DNA of 64,000 nt from Clostridium pasteurianum DSM 525 = ATCC 6013 (GTDB taxonomy: Bacteria > Bacillota > Clostridia > Clostridiales > Clostridiaceae), in the NCBI RefSeq assembly GCF_000807255.1, contig NZ_CP009268.1:3130384-3194383 (forward strand), in the 5' to 3' direction. The position numbers and the translations under genes were made by a program. Of the stretch, positions 37,462 through 45,587 are shown in pieces. The notes under the pieces were generated by a model. That model saw only the letters and a list, made by a program, of their open reading frames with translations, did no database searches and had not been told where the DNA came from. Position 1 is the first letter of the stretch. Each line of letters begins with the position of its first letter.

Positions 37462-37584
37462 AAAAGTCCTCCTAGGCAAATATAATTATAATTTAAATAA
37501 TCCCAATAAATAGTACCTATTTTAGCCTATTTTATATGATACTCCATATAAATAAAAAAATCAAATACAGTATATATGTAAAAT

Positions 37585-37632
37585 TAAAGGGCTTCCTCAA
37601 TACGTAAAGCGTATTGAATACAGCCCCTTTGA
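37585..37632 (-). terminator. Terminator downstream of the Pro-rich surface protein gene
   Basis: A two-part hairpin: outer arms AAAGGGC / GCCCCTTT and inner arms CAATACG / CGTATTG with a five-base loop. It lies 43 bp downstream of the stop of the minus-strand gene at 37675. The following minus-strand sequence is A/T-rich. Confidence 0.6.
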
Positions 37633-37674
37633 TTTGTAAAAAAAATTACTTCTATATAATTATGTGTTTACTTA

Positions 37675-38136
37675 TTAGAAGCATTGAAAACTTCTTATAT
37701 CCCTTAAGTCTATTCCAAAATATATCCATCGACGTCCATTCCATCTAAAACCAGAAGCAGACCTTCTTCCTATAAAGGTAAGCCATGCCCAAAAACCCGG
37801 TCCCCTTCTAGGCCAAATATATACAAATCTGAAAAGACAAGGTCTTATTGCACCAGGATCTACCGCAAAAGTCTGTGGTCCCCCAGGGCCGCCAGTTGAA
37901 AATTGCTGTGGCTGTGCTGGAATAGAAGATGGTGGTGGTCCTGGAGGTGCACTTGGATTAAATTGTCTTGAATCATATTGGTAATAATCGAAAGGCTCAG
38001 GTGGTATATCTCTATAAGGATAATATACTGGTTCTTCAATGTACTGAAAAGAATCATCATAAGCATCATTGAACTGTTCACCATTTATATCATCTGGCTC
38101 CTCCGGTTCCTGATATCTGTTATAGGTATAATACAT
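37675..38136 (-). CDS. Pro/Tyr-rich protein with conserved Trp/Arg-rich C-terminus
   Basis: A 153-aa protein I cannot assign. Residues 1-60 are very acidic and tyrosine-rich (YQYIEEPVYYPYRDIPPEPFDYY), residues 60-95 are Pro/Gly/Ser/Gln-rich (SAPPGPPPSSIPAQPQQ, TGGPGGPQ), and residues 96-153 form a compact segment with many Trp, Arg and Phe (RPCLFRFVYIWPRRGPGFWAWL, GFRWNGRRWIYFGIDL). No signal peptide or TM segment. The low-complexity spacer plus an aromatic domain is typical of clostridial spore coat or exosporium proteins, and the divergent neighbour has a BclA-like domain. The spore role is inference. Confidence 0.65.
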   Translation of the reverse strand: MYYTYNRYQEPEEPDDINGEQFNDAYDDSFQYIEEPVYYPYRDIPPEPFDYYQYDSRQFNPSAPPGPPPSSIPAQPQQFSTGGPGGPQTFAVDPGAIRPCLFRFVYIWPRRGPGFWAWLTFIGRRSASGFRWNGRRWIYFGIDLRDIRSFQCF

Positions 38137-38267
38137 AACTACACTCCTGTTTTTTTGATTACACTACAGTATATGCATATTAAATAAAAAGGTAACACCC
38201 TTTTAAAAAATAACATAAAATATATTAAGTATAAAATAAGCATTGTAAAATTAGGAGGAATTATCCT

Positions 38268-39023
38268 ATGAGACTTTATAGACAATTTAGGCATTTAAGG
38301 AGATCTGTAAGACCAAATTTAAATAAATCTCTTAATGCAGAATCTCACCTAGTAATAAATAGAGATAAAACTAAAAAAAATTATATATATTTTGATAATA
38401 TTTATAGGAAAAGTACTAATACCTTTGTGACAAGACATAGTACTTCAGAAAAAAATAAGACAACTGATAATGTATATGCTTTAAATAAAGTTAATAATAA
38501 AAAAATTAATTTTTCTACTAGAGAAAATTCAGATACTTATGTTATAAATAATCCATTATCTAATGATAATTCAACATCTAAAGCAAGTAATTCCAATACC
38601 GCATTATTGCCTAGGCATTTGGATTCTACTACTGTATTTGCATATAATAACACTAGTGAAGAAGAACTTAAAATACCTGTTGGCAGTTCAATACCTTTTA
38701 ATAACTTATCCATAAACTTTGGACACAATATTACTCAGATTAAAAATGATGAATTTAAAATAAATTCATCTGGAATCTATAAAATAGAATTTATACTATA
38801 TACATCTGACTCCTCACCGCTTGGAAGTGCAGGTATAATTATGGATGATAATCCCGTTGTGATTCCCGTTACCTTAACAAAACCTGGTACTCCCCTTATA
38901 AGCCATGAAATTCTTAACTTAAAAAATGATAATCATACAGTTAAAATAGAAGTTTCCCATTTAGATTTACATTTAAATGCTGGTAAAAATGCAAGTATAA
39001 TTATAGAGAAATTAAATCAATAA
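38268..39023 (+). CDS. Protein with BclA C-terminal-like (C1q/TNF-fold) domain
   Basis: A 251-aa protein. The N-terminal ~20 residues are Arg-rich, residues 20-120 are Asn/Ser/Lys-rich and probably disordered. The C-terminal ~135 residues (STTVFAYNNTSEEELKIPVG, then GHNITQIKNDEFKINSSGIYKIEFILYT, and NASIIIEKLNQ) match the beta-jelly-roll domain found at the C-terminus of the exosporium glycoprotein BclA. There is no collagen-like GXX region. AGGAGGAATTATCCT precedes the start. Likely a spore-surface protein, divergent from another surface-like gene. Confidence 0.75.
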   Translation: MRLYRQFRHLRRSVRPNLNKSLNAESHLVINRDKTKKNYIYFDNIYRKSTNTFVTRHSTSEKNKTTDNVYALNKVNNKKINFSTRENSDTYVINNPLSNDNSTSKASNSNTALLPRHLDSTTVFAYNNTSEEELKIPVGSSIPFNNLSINFGHNITQIKNDEFKINSSGIYKIEFILYTSDSSPLGSAGIIMDDNPVVIPVTLTKPGTPLISHEILNLKNDNHTVKIEVSHLDLHLNAGKNASIIIEKLNQ

Positions 39024-39062
39024 ATATAGTATTGAATACAACTCTGAAACAAAGAACTCTGT

Positions 39063-40118
39063 TTATCTTTTTTTCAGAGTTCTTCTATTTGTTTTTATTA
39101 CAATAACTATATTTTTTATTATGGCATAAACGGGAACTATTGCAAATGCTGCAAAAGGTCCAAGCATAGTAATAGCTGCAATAACCAAAAATATATCCGT
39201 TAACGGATGTATCTTCATACTCCTTGCCATTATAGCTGGAACTACTACTCTACCCTTTAAGGTTTGAACTACTACAAATACAATCAGAAGCTTTAAGAGC
39301 ATAGAAAATCCCATGCTTAAAGCTATTACTATAGGAATTATCATAGATATAAAAAATCCAACAAAGGGTATAAATGCAAGAATAAAAGTTATACCTGAAA
39401 GAAGAGAAGCGTTGGGCATTTTTATAAATATATACCCTATAAATATCATTGTTGACAGTGCTGCAGCCACCTTTGCCTGACCTGTGACATAATGACTCAA
39501 TATATCATCACAATCATTACATAGTTTATCCGAAATAGACTTATATTTCTCTGGAATAAACTTTATTATATTTTCCTTAATCTTGTGTCCATCTTTAAGC
39601 ATATAAAACACTATGATAATTATGAGAAAAACCATGGAAAAAGCATTCATAAAGTAACTCACAATTTTTTTAAAATTATGTCCTATTCCCTGAACATAAT
39701 GTTTAACCATAAGAGTAAGCAAGTTATATATTTCACTTACATTTATAAAGTTATTAAGCCATTTTATAACTCCATTTATACTTTTTCTGTCATTTATTAT
39801 GGTCCATAGGTAATTTGTAACCTGTTGAAATTGAATATAGGCATAATTAGTAAAATAATAGAATATTCCGCTTAAAATAAATACAAAAATAACTAAAGTC
39901 AAAAGACTTGCTTTTCCATTATTTAATCCTTTCTTAATAAATACATTATTTAAAGGTCTTATAATATAATATATAAGCACAGAAATAAATAATGGTATTA
40001 AAAAAGCTTTATCTATAATTCCTATAAATCTTTTTATAAAACTTATCTTTCCCAGAGAATTAAAGGCTAATAATGTAAGATTTATAATTATCAAATAATA
40101 AATTATCTTTTTCTTCAT
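39063..40118 (-). CDS. AI-2E family transporter (YtvI/PerM-like permease)
   Basis: A 351-aa integral membrane protein with about eight hydrophobic helices in the AI-2E/PerM arrangement: paired N-terminal helices, an amphipathic central region (residues about 110-170), and the conserved C-terminal LSGITFILAFIPFVGFFISMIIPIV and LKGRVVVPAIMARSMKIHPLTDIF. In sporulating Firmicutes such proteins include YtvI and YdbI; the substrate is unknown. The ATG at 40118 follows GGGAGTGAT; an 11-codon extension is unsupported. A hairpin AAGAACTCTG/CAGAGTTCTT overlaps its 3' end. Confidence 0.85.
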   Translation of the reverse strand: MKKKIIYYLIIINLTLLAFNSLGKISFIKRFIGIIDKAFLIPLFISVLIYYIIRPLNNVFIKKGLNNGKASLLTLVIFVFILSGIFYYFTNYAYIQFQQVTNYLWTIINDRKSINGVIKWLNNFINVSEIYNLLTLMVKHYVQGIGHNFKKIVSYFMNAFSMVFLIIIIVFYMLKDGHKIKENIIKFIPEKYKSISDKLCNDCDDILSHYVTGQAKVAAALSTMIFIGYIFIKMPNASLLSGITFILAFIPFVGFFISMIIPIVIALSMGFSMLLKLLIVFVVVQTLKGRVVVPAIMARSMKIHPLTDIFLVIAAITMLGPFAAFAIVPVYAIIKNIVIVIKTNRRTLKKR

Positions 40119-40140
40119 CTTATCACTCCCTAAAAGCTTA

Positions 40141-40215
40141 AAATAAGGCATGTGAAAATAAATAGTAAGTCAAATAGGCTACATACTGACTAGTTATTTA
40201 TTTGAATATGCCTTA
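40141..40215. repeat. 70-bp AAGGCAT palindromic element (complete copy)
   Basis: An imperfect palindrome from AAGGCATGTG (40145) to ATATGCCTT (40214). The left arm AATAAATAGTAAGTCA pairs with the right arm TGACTAGTTATTTATT. The left 36 bp are nearly identical to 2858-2893, and a shorter member with the same termini is at 46305-46354. It is noncoding and has no transposase. It looks like a small non-autonomous repeat or a recurrent folded RNA element. Confidence 0.6.
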
Positions 40216-40306
40216 GCTGATATACATAATCTTATTTTAAACATTTAGGAAAAAATAATTCCTATTATATTTAGATCTGAGAAAAGCTTTCATCTATCCA
40301 AGTGAT

Positions 40307-41113
40307 TTACAATAAAGTTCTTTCGATCCATTCTACTATATATTTTATAGGAGCTTCATCATTAGATGGGCATTTGTATTTGACTATATCCCTAAGTTTT
40401 TTATTCCCGTTGGCAACGCAGAAACCATAACCAGCCTCTTTAAGTAGCTCTGCATCATTCATATTATCCCCTACTGCAATAGTATTACTTAAGTCAGTCC
40501 TTAATATTTTACAGAGCTCAATTAGTCCATGTCCTTTAGATGTATTTTTAGGAATTATCTCTAAAAAATTTTCTCCACTTCTTATAAGGTTCACATCACC
40601 AAAAGTATCTATAAAGTCTATCTCCATAACATCCAATTGATTTTCTTCTCCCAGTATTAATATCTTGGTCCAGTTTTTATCCCATATATCTTCAATATTG
40701 TAGTATATCTCATAGCCTTTTTTAGAAAATCTCTCAGTAAATCTACAGGGGTTATATATATAAACATTTTCTTCACAGTAAATTTCAAGTCCAAGAGAGC
40801 TATCATCATATTTAACTTTTCTGATTATCTCCTTTACAGGTTCCTCCAAAGATATTTCACATAGAGTCTTTTCTTTTTTATAATCATAAATCTTTGCTCC
40901 ATTATATAGTACTATTGGTGCATTCACCTGCAGTTGTTTTAAATACCTTCCTGCAGATTCCATAGTTCTTCCTGTAGCAATAGTAAATATTCCACCCTTT
41001 TTTACAAAATTATTTATAGCGGAAATATTTTCCCTTGATATTTCTCCTCTGGTATTTATAAGTGTTCCATCCATATCTGAAATCAATAAATAATTTTTAA
41101 ATCTTGTATCCAT
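40307..41113 (-). CDS. Cof-type HAD-superfamily phosphatase
   Basis: A 268-aa phosphatase of the Cof/YidA type. Motif I ISDMDGTLI (Asp13 nucleophile, Asp15), motif II TIATGRT, a type IIB cap (about residues 85-190), motif III Lys in NTSKGHGL, and motif IV VGDNMNDAELLKEAG. The probable substrates are small sugar phosphates or FMN-like phosphates, but individual members differ. The start at 41113 follows TGGAGAA; the 18-codon upstream extension is rejected. Confidence 0.92.
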   Translation of the reverse strand: MDTRFKNYLLISDMDGTLINTRGEISRENISAINNFVKKGGIFTIATGRTMESAGRYLKQLQVNAPIVLYNGAKIYDYKKEKTLCEISLEEPVKEIIRKVKYDDSSLGLEIYCEENVYIYNPCRFTERFSKKGYEIYYNIEDIWDKNWTKILILGEENQLDVMEIDFIDTFGDVNLIRSGENFLEIIPKNTSKGHGLIELCKILRTDLSNTIAVGDNMNDAELLKEAGYGFCVANGNKKLRDIVKYKCPSNDEAPIKYIVEWIERTLL

Positions 41114-41259
41114 AAATTCTCCATTTCTATCTATTAATTCAAAATAAATTTCATGAGATAATCTCATTTTTCATATGTACTTTATTTTAGAAAATAATAA
41201 AATTATGTTATAAATTTTATTATAACCAGCGATTTAATTGAAACCACTGGTTACATTTT

Positions 41260-41778
41260 TTAAAAAGACTCTTTAATTATAGTTTTCTCTAAAGGTTTTC
41301 TAGCTGCTTTATGTCTTTCTGGAGAAGCAGGCTCCTCATCTGCATAACCAATACCTATTATATTTACTGCTTCTACATTATTTGGTATATTAAACTCTTC
41401 TCTTATTATTTTAGGATCAAAATAGCATACCCATATGGTACCCAATCCTAATTCGGTAGCTTGAAGAACCAAATGAGTTGAAACTATGGCAACGTCCGTT
41501 TCTGCAACATCCTTATTATCATAAGGTCTTTTCCAGCTTACATCATGATCTTCACACACGATTACAGCCACTGGAGCTCCATAGATATTAGCACCCTTTT
41601 TAAGTTTTTTAAGTCCTTCTTCTTTTGTTATTACTATTAGTTTTTGGGGCTGTGTATTAGCTCCAGTAGGAGCAACTCTTCCAGCTTCAAGTATTTTTTG
41701 AAGTTTTTCATCTTCAACTTTTTTATCTTTATATTTACGCACTGAGTAACGAGTTTTAGCTAACTGTAAAAAATCCAT
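41260..41778 (-). CDS. Nitroreductase-family FMN oxidoreductase
   Basis: A 172-aa flavoprotein. The N-terminus LQLAKTRYSVRKYKDKKV binds the FMN phosphate, APTGANTQPQK is the second FMN loop, and the central ATELGLGTIWVCYFDP with VNIIGIGYADEEP completes the fold. It is of the short NfsA/Frp-like class and reduces nitroaromatics, quinones or related compounds with NAD(P)H. GGAGG lies 8 bases upstream. It is 139 bp downstream of an Old Yellow Enzyme gene, and both are common targets of the HxlR/YodB-type regulator that is encoded divergently here. Confidence 0.9.
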   Translation of the reverse strand: MDFLQLAKTRYSVRKYKDKKVEDEKLQKILEAGRVAPTGANTQPQKLIVITKEEGLKKLKKGANIYGAPVAVIVCEDHDVSWKRPYDNKDVAETDVAIVSTHLVLQATELGLGTIWVCYFDPKIIREEFNIPNNVEAVNIIGIGYADEEPASPERHKAARKPLEKTIIKESF

Positions 41779-41916
41779 TTTAATACCTCCATATAATACT
41801 CATATTAATAATTATTATAACAATGAAAATTATTATAATATAGTTATTTTTAATTAAAAATTACACATTCTACTTCAATATAAACTTATTAGAACTTCTT
41901 CACATACTTAATCAGC

Positions 41917-42933
41917 CTATTTAAAAGCACGCAGATATTGCTTTGGAAATTTTATATCTATATTTTTATCTCTTGCTGCATTTAATACCCAATAAGGATT
42001 TCTAAGCAATTCTCTTCCAAGGGCAACTAAATCTGACCTTCCATTTGACAATATTTCTTCCACCATATCTGTATCTTTTATTAATCCAACTGATATAGTA
42101 GGTATATTGCAATGATTTTTAATTTCTTCAGCTAATTTAACCTGGTATCCAGGATAGTCCTTTACGGGAACTGGCAACAATCCTCCTGAGCTTACATGAA
42201 TTATATCAATATATCTCTTAATTATATTGATAATTTTAATCATTTCATCTACAGTCATTCCACCTTCTTTGTAATCTTGTGCTGAAACTCTTAGAGATAT
42301 TACTTTTTCCTTAGGCCAAACCTCTGTCACTGCCTCTAATATTTCTTTGAGAAATCTAGCTCTATTTTCAGTATTCCCACCATATTCATCCTTCCTTACA
42401 TTGGAAAGAGGTGATAAAAATTCATCTATAAGATATCCATGTGCTCCATGTATCTCTATAGCATCAAAACCAGCTTTATCTGCTCTTACGGCCGCCTGTT
42501 TAAAAGCCTCAACAATTTCACTAATCTCATATTTACTCAACTCCTTAGGTATCTTGCTTTTTTCATCAAAAGCAATTTCACTAGGAGCTAAAACTTCTCC
42601 TGAACTTCCAACATATTTTCTACCTCCATGATTTAATTGAATAGCTATGTTAGAACCATACTTTTTAACACTATCCACTATTTTTTTCAAATTTTCTATT
42701 TGTTCATCAGTCCACAAGCCCAGATCGTTATCACTTATTCTTCCATTTGGCGTAACTGCAGTAGATTCCACTATTATAAGTCCTACCCCTCCTATAGCTC
42801 TTGTAGTATAATGATTATAATGTAATTCGTTAGCTATGCCGGACTGATCTGCTGAATACATATCCATGGGAGGCATTACAATTCTATTTACAAGATTTAA
42901 ATTCTTTAATTTGTATTTCTCAAAAGTTTTCAC
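41917..42933 (-). CDS. Old Yellow Enzyme, NADPH dehydrogenase NamA/YqjM-like
   Basis: A 338-aa FMN-dependent ene-reductase (TIM barrel) that reduces activated C=C bonds. Substrate-binding histidines lie in EIHGAHGYLIDEF, FMN contacts in QLNHGGRKY and LVALGRELLRNPYW, and the SPLSNVRKDEYGG loop is conserved. The N-terminal MPPMDMYS has Asp24 where YqjM has the redox-tuning Cys26, while the proton-donor-type Tyr26 is kept. It is divergent from an HxlR regulator gene (221-bp gap) and probably controlled by it. Confidence 0.92.
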   Translation of the reverse strand: MKTFEKYKLKNLNLVNRIVMPPMDMYSADQSGIANELHYNHYTTRAIGGVGLIIVESTAVTPNGRISDNDLGLWTDEQIENLKKIVDSVKKYGSNIAIQLNHGGRKYVGSSGEVLAPSEIAFDEKSKIPKELSKYEISEIVEAFKQAAVRADKAGFDAIEIHGAHGYLIDEFLSPLSNVRKDEYGGNTENRARFLKEILEAVTEVWPKEKVISLRVSAQDYKEGGMTVDEMIKIINIIKRYIDIIHVSSGGLLPVPVKDYPGYQVKLAEEIKNHCNIPTISVGLIKDTDMVEEILSNGRSDLVALGRELLRNPYWVLNAARDKNIDIKFPKQYLRAFK

Positions 42934-43093
42934 ACCAATTCCTCCTATAATTATTTTAATATATAAGCTGTAATAAACTGTATTTAATATTATCCAGTGA
43001 ATAAATAATTTTTTAATTACAACTATATTTAATTTATTTGATTAATAATATTATATTTCTTATAATATTATTTGAAAAGTAGTAGTATTTTTT

Positions 43094-43136
43094 TCACATT
43101 ATTTCACAAAAGTAAGTATTATTGTGAATAGTAAGT
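43094..43136. promoter_or_regulatory. Candidate HxlR operator region
   Basis: Two AGTAAGT units (43111 and 43130) and an inverted pair TTCACA...TGTGAA (43094 and 43124) are packed into 43 bp directly upstream of the regulator gene and facing the divergent ene-reductase promoter. The similarity to YodB-type sites (TACTATTTGTAAGTA) is suggestive only. Confidence 0.35.
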
Positions 43137-43154
43137 TTAAGGAGAATTTTATTT

Positions 43155-43499
43155 ATGTCAGAAATAAAACTTGAAAGAGGCAGTTATTCTGATAATTGCC
43201 CTATAGAACTCGCTATAAATATTATTGGAAGTAAGTGGACATCCTTAATCATTAGAGATTTATTGATTGATAAAACTGTCCGTTTTGGAGACTTTTTAAA
43301 ATCTCTTGAAGGTATAAGTCCTAAAACTCTATCCCTAAGACTAAAAGAATTAGAGAAGAAAGAAATTGTTACAAGAACTGTTTATCCTGAAATTCCACCT
43401 CATGTAGAATACAGTTTAACCTGTAAAGGTAAGGCTCTAGAGCCAATATTTTTAGAATTAAAAAAATGGGGTATGCTAATTAAGGATTCTAAAAAATAA
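43155..43499 (+). CDS. HxlR-family transcriptional regulator
   Basis: A 114-aa winged-helix DNA-binding protein of the HxlR/DUF24 family (DNCPIELAINIIGSKWTSLIIRDLL, then FGDFLKSLEGISPKTLSLRLKELE). The conserved N-terminal cysteine (Cys15) that senses quinones, aldehydes or disulfide stress in YodB, HypR and HxlR is present, with a second Cys near residue 90. It is transcribed away from the ene-reductase and nitroreductase genes, the usual targets of such sensors. Repeated AGTAAGT elements at 43111-43136 just before its start may be an operator. Confidence 0.88.
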   Translation: MSEIKLERGSYSDNCPIELAINIIGSKWTSLIIRDLLIDKTVRFGDFLKSLEGISPKTLSLRLKELEKKEIVTRTVYPEIPPHVEYSLTCKGKALEPIFLELKKWGMLIKDSKK

Positions 43500-43552
43500 T
43501 CAAATAAACCTATATTATACTAGTACATTCTTCTTATCTCTGAATATCATGT

Positions 43553-43590
43553 AATAGGGATACAACTGAAGCATCACTAATATCCCTATT
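43553..43590 (+). promoter_or_regulatory. Leader hairpin, first spore-protein copy
   Basis: AATAGGGATA (43553-43562) and TATCCCTATT (43581-43590) form a perfect 10-bp stem just ahead of the AAAAAAGGAGAG ribosome site. The equivalent stem of the second copy (44630-44667) keeps pairing through a paired change, which points to a functional RNA structure. Confidence 0.55.
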
Positions 43591-43610
43591 ATAAAAAAGG
43601 AGAGAACAAG

Positions 43611-44402
43611 ATGACAGATAAAAATTATATTTCTGGTAAAGAATCAGGGAAGGCTCCAAATAAAGCTCCAAATGTTATAAAAGCTGATACCCTTCCACCT
43701 AGCGTTATTAAACCCGTTCGTAAGGCAGGTAATTTTAAAGTTGATGTAGTGGTTGCTGAATTTGATGCTTATATAAATTCAGAATCAATTATTCATCTTG
43801 CTAAACCAGCTTATGAGATAAAGAGAATAGATAAAGAAGTTTTCCTTAATGAAGCTAGATTTGTTCCAACAAAATTTGATTATCATAAAGGAAAAGTTGT
43901 TGAAGGAATAGTTTTCCTTCAAGGATATCTAAGAAAAAATATAGAATATGCTTCATTAACTTCTACCGGTAAATCTGCCATAGGAGGAGAAATTAATGAC
44001 ACTACTGCCAGAGTTAAATTTTTAACTTCTGTAGTAATTAAAGACTTTGTAAATTATCCTATCATTAAACCAAGTCCAGCAGATGAAACTACCAGATATT
44101 TTGATAAAAAAGCTCTAGGAAAAAGCACAAAGGAAGCTGACAGAAGAACTTTAGAAATTCTTAATGAGCCAGTTCATGCAGAAATTGAAGAAACAGATGT
44201 TATAGATGCTGATATCAATATAAAAGGTAAACCAATAGAAGGATTTATTCATGAAGAAATATTTGATAAATTTGTAGATAAAGCAGTTATAAGAATTCGT
44301 GTAAAATTGCTTCAAAAGCAACAGATAAAACAATACCAGAAAGATTATGATGTCCCAGAAGATAATAAAACAGATAATGAAATTGATTCAGATGATGAAT
44401 AA
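43611..44402 (+). CDS. CsxC/SPOCS-like clostridial spore protein, copy 1
   Basis: A 263-aa protein with no signal peptide or TM segment. Residues 1-45 are Lys/Pro-rich, residues 45-75 hold FKVDVVVAEFDAYINSESII, and the core VFLNEARFVPTKFDYHKGKVVEGIVFLQGYLRKNIEYASL...GEINDTTARVKFLTSVV has the beta-strand pattern I associate with the SPOCS/DUF3794-related families of clostridial spore coat or exosporium proteins (CsxC type). The C-terminus is acidic. The next gene is a near-identical copy, and a third diverged relative follows. Family assignment is from memory of the pattern, so moderate. Confidence 0.6.
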   Translation: MTDKNYISGKESGKAPNKAPNVIKADTLPPSVIKPVRKAGNFKVDVVVAEFDAYINSESIIHLAKPAYEIKRIDKEVFLNEARFVPTKFDYHKGKVVEGIVFLQGYLRKNIEYASLTSTGKSAIGGEINDTTARVKFLTSVVIKDFVNYPIIKPSPADETTRYFDKKALGKSTKEADRRTLEILNEPVHAEIEETDVIDADINIKGKPIEGFIHEEIFDKFVDKAVIRIRVKLLQKQQIKQYQKDYDVPEDNKTDNEIDSDDE

Positions 44403-44510
44403 AACTATTTAATAATAAGACTATCTTAAAAGGAATATATCTTTATTAAACTTAAAAATGTCCTTATTTAGTTATGAAAAATTATATTTTAATAGTAGAA
44501 TAACTAAATA

Positions 44511-44555
44511 CTGTCTCTCAATGAATATATATTCATTGTGGGACAGCCATTTTTT
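44511..44555 (+). terminator. Terminator after spore-protein copy 1
   Basis: CTGTC...TCAATGAATATATATTCATTG...GACAG forms a long hairpin (44511-44546) followed by a T-rich tail (CCATTTTTTAAG). It separates the two tandem copies, so each is probably expressed from its own promoter. Confidence 0.7.
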
Positions 44556-44629
44556 AAGTAAATAATAATAAATAATTTAATAATTTTACAATAAAGCTAG
44601 TACACTTTTCTCATTTCTGAATATTATGT

Positions 44630-44667
44630 AATGTGGATATAATCAAAACATTATTAATATCCATATT
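44630..44667 (+). promoter_or_regulatory. Leader hairpin, second spore-protein copy
   Basis: AATGTGGATA (44630-44639) and TATCCATATT (44658-44667). Compared with copy 1, the G-C pair at the fifth position of the stem is T-A here and one A-T pair is a G-T wobble, so the stem is kept despite sequence change. Confidence 0.5.
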
Positions 44668-44687
44668 ATAAAAAAGGAGAGAACAAG

Positions 44688-45479
44688 ATGACAGATAAAA
44701 ATTATATTTCTGGTAAAGAATCAGGGAAGGCTCCAAATAAAGCTCCAAATGTTATAAAAGCTGATACCCTTCCACCTAGCGTTATTAAACCCGTTCGTAA
44801 GGCAGGTAATTTTAAAGTTGATGTAGTGGTTGCTGAATTTGATGCTTATGTAAATTCAGAATCAATTATTCATCTTGCTAAACCAGCTTATGAGATAAAG
44901 AGAATAGATAAAGAAGTTTTCCTTAATGAAGCTAGATTTGTTCCAACAAAATTTGATTATCGTAAAGGAAAAGTTGTTGAAGGAATAGTTTTCCTTCAAG
45001 GATATCTAAGAAAAAATATAGAATATGCTTCATTAACTTCTACCGGTAAATCTGCCATAGGAGGAGAAATTAATGACACCACTGCAAGAGTTAAATTTTT
45101 AACTTCTGTAGTAATTAAAGACTTTGTAAATCATCCTATCATTAAACCAAGTCCAGCAAATGAAACTACCAGATATTTTGACAAAAAAGCTCTAGGAAAA
45201 AGCATAAAGGAAGCTGACAGAAGAACCTTAGAAATTCTTAATGAGCCAGTTCATGCAGAAATCGAAGAAACAGATGTTATAGATGCTGATATCAATATAA
45301 AAGGCAAACCAATAGATGGCTTTACTAATGAAGAACTATTTGATAAATTTGTAGATAAAGCAGTTATAAGAATTCGTGTAAAATTGCTTCAAAAACAACA
45401 AGTAAAACCATATCACAACTCCTATGATGTAGAAGAATATGATGAAACAGACGCTGAAATTGATCCAGATTATGAATAA
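44688..45479 (+). CDS. CsxC/SPOCS-like clostridial spore protein, copy 2
   Basis: 263 aa, same length as copy 1, starting exactly 1077 bp downstream. The first ~210 residues differ by only about six substitutions (for example Ile to Val in AYVNSES, His to Arg in DYRKG, Tyr to His in VNHPII). The last ~50 residues diverge more, ending with an acidic tail of different sequence. Promoter-proximal sequence, leader hairpin and ribosome site are also duplicated. It is therefore a recent tandem duplication with faster change at the C-terminus. Function as for copy 1. Confidence 0.6.
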   Translation: MTDKNYISGKESGKAPNKAPNVIKADTLPPSVIKPVRKAGNFKVDVVVAEFDAYVNSESIIHLAKPAYEIKRIDKEVFLNEARFVPTKFDYRKGKVVEGIVFLQGYLRKNIEYASLTSTGKSAIGGEINDTTARVKFLTSVVIKDFVNHPIIKPSPANETTRYFDKKALGKSIKEADRRTLEILNEPVHAEIEETDVIDADINIKGKPIDGFTNEELFDKFVDKAVIRIRVKLLQKQQVKPYHNSYDVEEYDETDAEIDPDYE

Positions 45480-45494
45480 AAATTATTAATAATA

Positions 45495-45520
45495 GAGCCA
45501 GTAAAATTTACTGGCTCTTA
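45495..45520 (+). terminator. Terminator after spore-protein copy 2
   Basis: GAGCCAGTAA and TTACTGGCTC form a tight hairpin with a very short loop (45495-45517), 16 bp after the stop codon. The tail is only moderately T-rich. Confidence 0.6.
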
Positions 45521-45587
45521 ATAATGTTCCCAATGTTTATTTATATACATATTATAAATAGTAATTAAAATTTGGAGTGTGTATATC

